A stretch of 8,417 bases of DNA. It comes from OCS116 cluster bacterium. GTDB lineage: Bacteria; Pseudomonadota; Alphaproteobacteria; Rhizobiales; OSC116. The notes beneath the pieces are model-generated. The model was not told where the DNA came from. It worked only from the letters and a program-made list of their open reading frames with translations, and did no database searches. The DNA lies in NCBI GenBank assembly GCA_002402005.2, contig NVUS02000261.1:1-8417 (forward strand), in the 5' to 3' direction. The translations under genes were made by a program, and so were the position numbers. Below are positions 6,993 to 8,417 of this stretch, piece by piece (within the stretch, counting starts at the first letter, position 1; each line of letters starts with the position of its first letter).

Positions 6993-8417
6993 ATGGCGGC
7001 TTCAAATATAGACAATCAGCTGGCCGTTAAATGGGCCAAGCGCGAGATTTTTTCACATTTTAAAAATGGCGGCATTTGGGGCGGCGTGCGCGGCTTCGGT
7101 ATATTCTTAACCGCCATTTTCCTTGGTGTCTTTGCCATCGCATTGGTTGGCACATTTAGCGCCAGTTTAAACTCTGGGCTTAATGACAGCGGCGAAACTC
7201 TATTGGGCGGCGATGTCGACATGCGCCTGACCAACCAATTTGCGCCTGATGATGCACTCGTCTATTTGGCCACCAAAGGCAACATAAGCCAAGTCACTCA
7301 TTTTAGAGGCATGGCACGAGCAGAGGATGTTGCCGACAATGCCATTTTGGTCGATGCAAAAGCTGTCGATTCCGCCTACCCGTTGATTGGCACATTAGAT
7401 ATAGACGTGAATGAGCAGCGCCAGCAACTAACTCCAGCCCAAACCGCCGATATTTTGGCCGAAAAAGACGGGCATTATGGCTTGCTTATTGACCAAGCTT
7501 TGCTATTCCGGCTTGACATTAACAGCGACGCCAAGCTTAAATTTGGCAATCTTATCTTCGAAATTCGTGGCATTATATATAATGAGCCCGACCGGGTTTC
7601 TGCCCCCTTCACCTTTGGCCCCCGCATTATTTTAAGCCGTGAAGCTATGCTCAGCGCCAGCTTGATCGAAACCGGCTCAATCTTTGACCAATATCACAAA
7701 ATTCAATTGTTCGACAAAAGTGAAACCTCTCTCCAGACTTTTAAAGACGAGTTAAAAGCCGCCTTCCCCAAAATGATCACAAGGGTGATGGACAAAGAAA
7801 ACGCCGCGCCCAATTTAAAACAAATGATTGAGCGCCTGACCACATTTTTAACTTTAATTTCCCTGACCATATTGGTGGTTGGCGGCGTCGGCATCGCCAA
7901 TAGCGTTAAGCTATATATCGAGGGCAACCGCGCCTCGATCGCCACGTTTAAAAGCCTTGGCGCCAGTGATGGCCTGATATTTAAACTTTATGGCCTACAG
8001 ATTTTGGGCATCACCGCTTTTGGCATCATTGCCGGCGTTATTTTAGGCGTTGGCATACCACTGGGTTTCATCAGCCTGTTTAAAGACATGGTGCCATTGC
8101 CGCTGGTCGCCAATCTCTATGGCACACCGATATTAAATGCCCTTACATTTGGTCTGCTCATCTCGGCATTATTCTCACTCATTCCGTTGGCCGGGGTTTA
8201 TAAAATCTCGCCGCGCAGCTTATACCGTGCCCATATTGAAGGCACAAAACTCAAGTTAGAGTGGAAATTCATCGTGCCGATTTTCATTATATTGGCTCTA
8301 CTCATCTGGCGCACATTGGCTTTGGCCGATTATAGCCAAATCGCCCAATGGTTTGTTGGCGCTATATTGGCAACCTTTGCGATGTTGCGCGTTTTGGGCG
8401 GATTGATCAACTTAATG
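6993..8417 (+). CDS. ybbP: ABC transporter permease, YbbP/FtsX family (partial, right end cut)
   Basis: An open frame of 475 codons with no stop, running off the window; YbbP proteins are roughly 800 residues or more, so a large part is missing. The ATG follows the ybbA stop with no gap, and GAGG (6981-6984) lies 8 nt upstream. Visible: TM1 at about 33-56, a periplasmic domain at about 57-280 (beginning SASLNSGLNDSGETLLGGDVDMRL, typical of the family), then an FtsX domain at about 283-405 with helices near 283-305, 330-360 and 380-403. The TM2 exit carries the conserved NSVKLYIEGNRASIATFKSLGAS segment. Two further hydrophobic stretches follow at about 428-447 and 455-475, fitting the long two-FtsX-domain layout. 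With YbbA it would form an inner-membrane complex; the cargo is unknown. Length and SD context make this a real gene, not a chance frame. Confidence 0.92.
   Translation, partial: MAASNIDNQLAVKWAKREIFSHFKNGGIWGGVRGFGIFLTAIFLGVFAIALVGTFSASLNSGLNDSGETLLGGDVDMRLTNQFAPDDALVYLATKGNISQVTHFRGMARAEDVADNAILVDAKAVDSAYPLIGTLDIDVNEQRQQLTPAQTADILAEKDGHYGLLIDQALLFRLDINSDAKLKFGNLIFEIRGIIYNEPDRVSAPFTFGPRIILSREAMLSASLIETGSIFDQYHKIQLFDKSETSLQTFKDELKAAFPKMITRVMDKENAAPNLKQMIERLTTFLTLISLTILVVGGVGIANSVKLYIEGNRASIATFKSLGASDGLIFKLYGLQILGITAFGIIAGVILGVGIPLGFISLFKDMVPLPLVANLYGTPILNALTFGLLISALFSLIPLAGVYKISPRSLYRAHIEGTKLKLEWKFIVPIFIILALLIWRTLALADYSQIAQWFVGAILATFAMLRVLGGLINLM

Noticed and set aside
7016..7234. Minus-strand frames opposite the permease (also 7703-7945)
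   Set aside because: The + strand frame stays open for 475 codons with FtsX-family features; the antisense frames have none.

Overview
The window reads as a piece of chromosome from a moderately AT-rich Gram-negative proteobacterium. An alphaproteobacterium is the best guess, from the style of the chemotaxis receptor and the short MerR C-terminus, but there is no rRNA or other marker to prove it. It holds seven complete genes and one gene cut by the right edge. I see no tRNA, rRNA, CRISPR array, transposase or integrase.

Layout from left to right: (1) a complete methyl-accepting chemotaxis receptor on the + strand (58-2223). (2) A compact mercury-resistance locus: merA (mercuric reductase) and merF (membrane Hg2+ importer) form a two-gene minus-strand operon, and the regulator merR diverges from it on the + strand. 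The 80-bp merF-merR gap carries a textbook MerR-type promoter: a 19-bp spacer with a perfect 8-bp dyad between the -35 and -10 hexamers. No merT, merP, merC, merD or merB is present. (3) A Tas-like aldo/keto reductase on the minus strand, convergent with merR. (4) A secreted SGNH esterase/lysophospholipase (tesA) on the minus strand, divergent from an ABC ATPase (ybbA). The ATPase is followed without a gap by an FtsX-family permease (ybbP) that stays open to the window end.

How the parts work together: Hg2+ entering the periplasm would be carried inward by MerF and reduced by MerA with NADPH to volatile Hg0, with MerR switching the merF-merA promoter on when Hg2+ binds. The tesA // ybbA-ybbP block is the arrangement known from E. 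coli and looks like conserved core genome, as does the tas-like gene. The mer genes therefore look like a small insert between housekeeping and sensory genes, although no insertion boundary is visible.

Points most worth a second look: a perfect 15-bp inverted repeat inside the last codons of merA, next to a one-base convergent junction with the receptor gene; a MerF lacking the usual C-terminal cysteine pair; and the minimal merR-merF-merA gene set. I found nothing that amounts to a clearly new biological system.
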